This document shows, one piece after another, positions 5,890 to 6,947 of a stretch of 6,947 bases of DNA (its first letter is position 1; each line of letters starts with the position of its first letter). The notes below the pieces were generated by a model. It was given only the letters and a program-made list of their open reading frames with translations. It did not search any database and was not told the origin of the DNA. The position numbers were made by a program, and so were the translations under genes. Origin of the DNA: Desulfuromonadaceae bacterium (lineage in GTDB: Bacteria > Desulfobacterota > Desulfuromonadia > Desulfuromonadales > SZUA-540); assembly GCA_003250235.1 (NCBI GenBank), contig QKGY01000116.1:1-6947 (forward strand), in the 5' to 3' direction.

Positions 5890-6947
5890 AACGATCCCTT
5901 TTCTCTGTGATGGTTCTTGGGCTGGTTTTGTCTATCTGTCCTTCCGGGTATGGGGAAGACAGCGCCACCTGCTTTCCCTGCCATGACCCGGAAAACTTCC
6001 GGGGCAAGGTTGTCCATGCTCCGGTGAAAGAGGGGCGTTGTGGAGAATGCCATGCCCCTCATGTGGCCCGGAACAAAGCGCTTTTGCGCGATGTCGAGAG
6101 CCGTCTGTGTTTTCGGTGTCATAAGCCGATCGAACAGGCCCTGATCGACAGCCCCTTTCTCCATGAGCCGGTTTCCCGAGGGGATTGTGTCACCTGCCAT
6201 GCAGCTCACGCTTCGGCCAATCGCGCCCTGCTTCCCGGGAATCTGGCCCAGACCTGTTTTGCCTGCCACCCGAAAAGCAATCAGGCCTATAACGTGCCCC
6301 ATGCTCCATTTATGAAGGGGCAGTGCAATGCCTGTCACGCCGCGCACGGGGCACAGGACTCGCGGATGATCCGGGAGCCCGACCCTGTCGTGTGTCTGGG
6401 ATGCCATCAGGATAAACGCATGTTGAAGGCGAAGCACCTGGGACGTGAAGCGGATACCCTGGCCTGCCTGAAATGTCATGCTCCGCATGGCAGCCGTGAT
6501 GCCCATCTTCTGCGGCCGGTCCAGCATGCTCCCTTCCGTGAGGGAAAGTGCCGGCAATGTCATGAGCGGAGCAATGATCCTTCGCTATGCTTTGACTGCC
6601 ATTCCGATGTGCTGCAATCTTTTTCGGGCAGTCACTCCCATCTGCAAAGAGGGACGGGGGCGAACATCTGCCTGAGCTGTCATGATGCCCACGCTGGGGA
6701 TGTAGCGGGAATGCTGCCGGCCAACCTGGAGGGCACCTGCCGCACCTGCCACACGGACACTTTCAAGCGGCGCTCCGAAATGCTGCACAAACATCCGCAG
6801 TGGAGTCATTGCTCGGCCTGCCACCAACTCCATAGCAGCGACAGGCCGGCCATGCTGAAAGGGACTCCTGAAGAGGTGTGCGGGCAATGCCACGAAACGC
6901 ATGTCAACTTCACGCATCCTATCGGGGACAGGGCGGTGGACCCTCGA
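5886..6947 (+). CDS. Multiheme c-type cytochrome, at least 14 hemes, 3' end cut by window
   Basis: 354 residues are visible and the frame is still open at the last base. Residues 1-23 form a Sec signal peptide (MKRSLFSVMVLGLVL core, likely cleavage after PSGYG). C18 lacks a lipobox (Ile at -1), so unlike its neighbour it is probably soluble or released. Fourteen CXXCH motifs run from 29-33 to 332-336, mostly 18 residues apart, with the same HxPxxxGxCxxCHxxH ... LL ... CxxCH pairing. The 9th and 10th motifs are only 8 residues apart. Nineteen non-motif His are available as distal ligands. The visible end, FTHPIGDRAVDPR, resembles segments that in doubled-CXXCH proteins lead into further heme motifs, so more hemes are likely beyond the edge. 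ATG 5886 overlaps the previous stop as ATGA. Its likely role is periplasmic or extracellular electron transfer together with the 26-heme lipoprotein; the exact partner and location are inferred. Confidence 0.92.
   Translation, partial: MKRSLFSVMVLGLVLSICPSGYGEDSATCFPCHDPENFRGKVVHAPVKEGRCGECHAPHVARNKALLRDVESRLCFRCHKPIEQALIDSPFLHEPVSRGDCVTCHAAHASANRALLPGNLAQTCFACHPKSNQAYNVPHAPFMKGQCNACHAAHGAQDSRMIREPDPVVCLGCHQDKRMLKAKHLGREADTLACLKCHAPHGSRDAHLLRPVQHAPFREGKCRQCHERSNDPSLCFDCHSDVLQSFSGSHSHLQRGTGANICLSCHDAHAGDVAGMLPANLEGTCRTCHTDTFKRRSEMLHKHPQWSHCSACHQLHSSDRPAMLKGTPEEVCGQCHETHVNFTHPIGDRAVDPR
5970..6893 (+). repeat. Array of 14 visible heme-binding units in the second cytochrome
   Basis: CXXCH motifs at residues 29, 52, 75, 101, 124, 147, 170, 194, 222, 235, 262, 285, 309 and 332. 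Eight of the 13 gaps are exactly 18 residues, the same period as in the first cytochrome, which supports common descent of the two arrays. Confidence 0.88.
6393..6563 (+). repeat. Three-heme module, copy 3 (hemes 7-9 of second cytochrome)
   Basis: Residues 170-226. It has the diagnostic 23-residue gap with CLxCHxPH, LL and VxHxP elements seen in the two copies of the first cytochrome; the HGG is replaced by HLG. It is followed by the unusually short 8-residue gap to heme 10, again a likely domain boundary. Confidence 0.55.

Noticed and set aside
3961..6563. Several - strand open frames of 180-231 codons opposite the cytochromes, with many MT/MA/GM repeats.
   Set aside because: The complement of TGTCAT and TGCCAT (Cys-His of CXXCH) reads ATGACA and ATGGCA, so repeated Met-Thr/Met-Ala arise automatically from the heme motifs. 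No independent coding evidence.
4048..6893. Regular 60-75 base periodicity that could suggest a CRISPR or DNA tandem repeat.
   Set aside because: The repeat exists only at protein level (CXXCH units); codons differ between units and there are no conserved DNA repeats with unique spacers.

Overview
The window looks like one stretch of a single operon from an anaerobic, metal- or electrode-respiring bacterium, most likely a Geobacter/Desulfuromonas-type member of the Desulfuromonadota. The signs are two adjacent cytochromes with very many c-type hemes, CsgG-type secretion lipoproteins, a parvulin-type periplasmic chaperone and a moderately GC-rich base composition (judged by eye). All six genes are on the + strand. 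They overlap or lie within 10 bases of each other, so there is no room for an internal promoter or terminator. Both ends are cut by the window edge.

Layout: (1) 1-195, the last 64 residues of a CsgG/LpoB-like protein. (2) 206-1711, a secreted protein with a CsgG-like N-terminal domain followed by about 300 residues of beta-rich, Ig/FlgD-like segments. (3) 1711-2319, a small CsgG-like lipoprotein. (4) 2310-3953, a SurA/PrsA-like chaperone made of two parvulin-like halves, with a TTG start. (5) 3940-5889, an outer-membrane-type lipoprotein cytochrome with 26 CXXCH heme sites. (6) 5886 to the window end, a second secreted cytochrome with at least 14 CXXCH sites, cut by the edge.

Working model (inference): three CsgG-family proteins form or decorate an ATP-independent outer-membrane channel. 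The chaperone keeps heme-loaded polypeptides competent in the periplasm, and the two long multiheme cytochromes are clients or partner electron conduits. This matches, from memory, the 'omcS-companion' (osc) cluster reported for Geobacter sulfurreducens, where channel-like OscEFG and the prolyl-isomerase-containing chaperone OscH support assembly of OmcS cytochrome nanowires. No OmcS-like polymerising cytochrome, NHL beta-propeller protein or porin lies inside this window; if present they would be outside it. No RNA gene, mobile element, CRISPR array or gene-free stretch above 10 bases was found.
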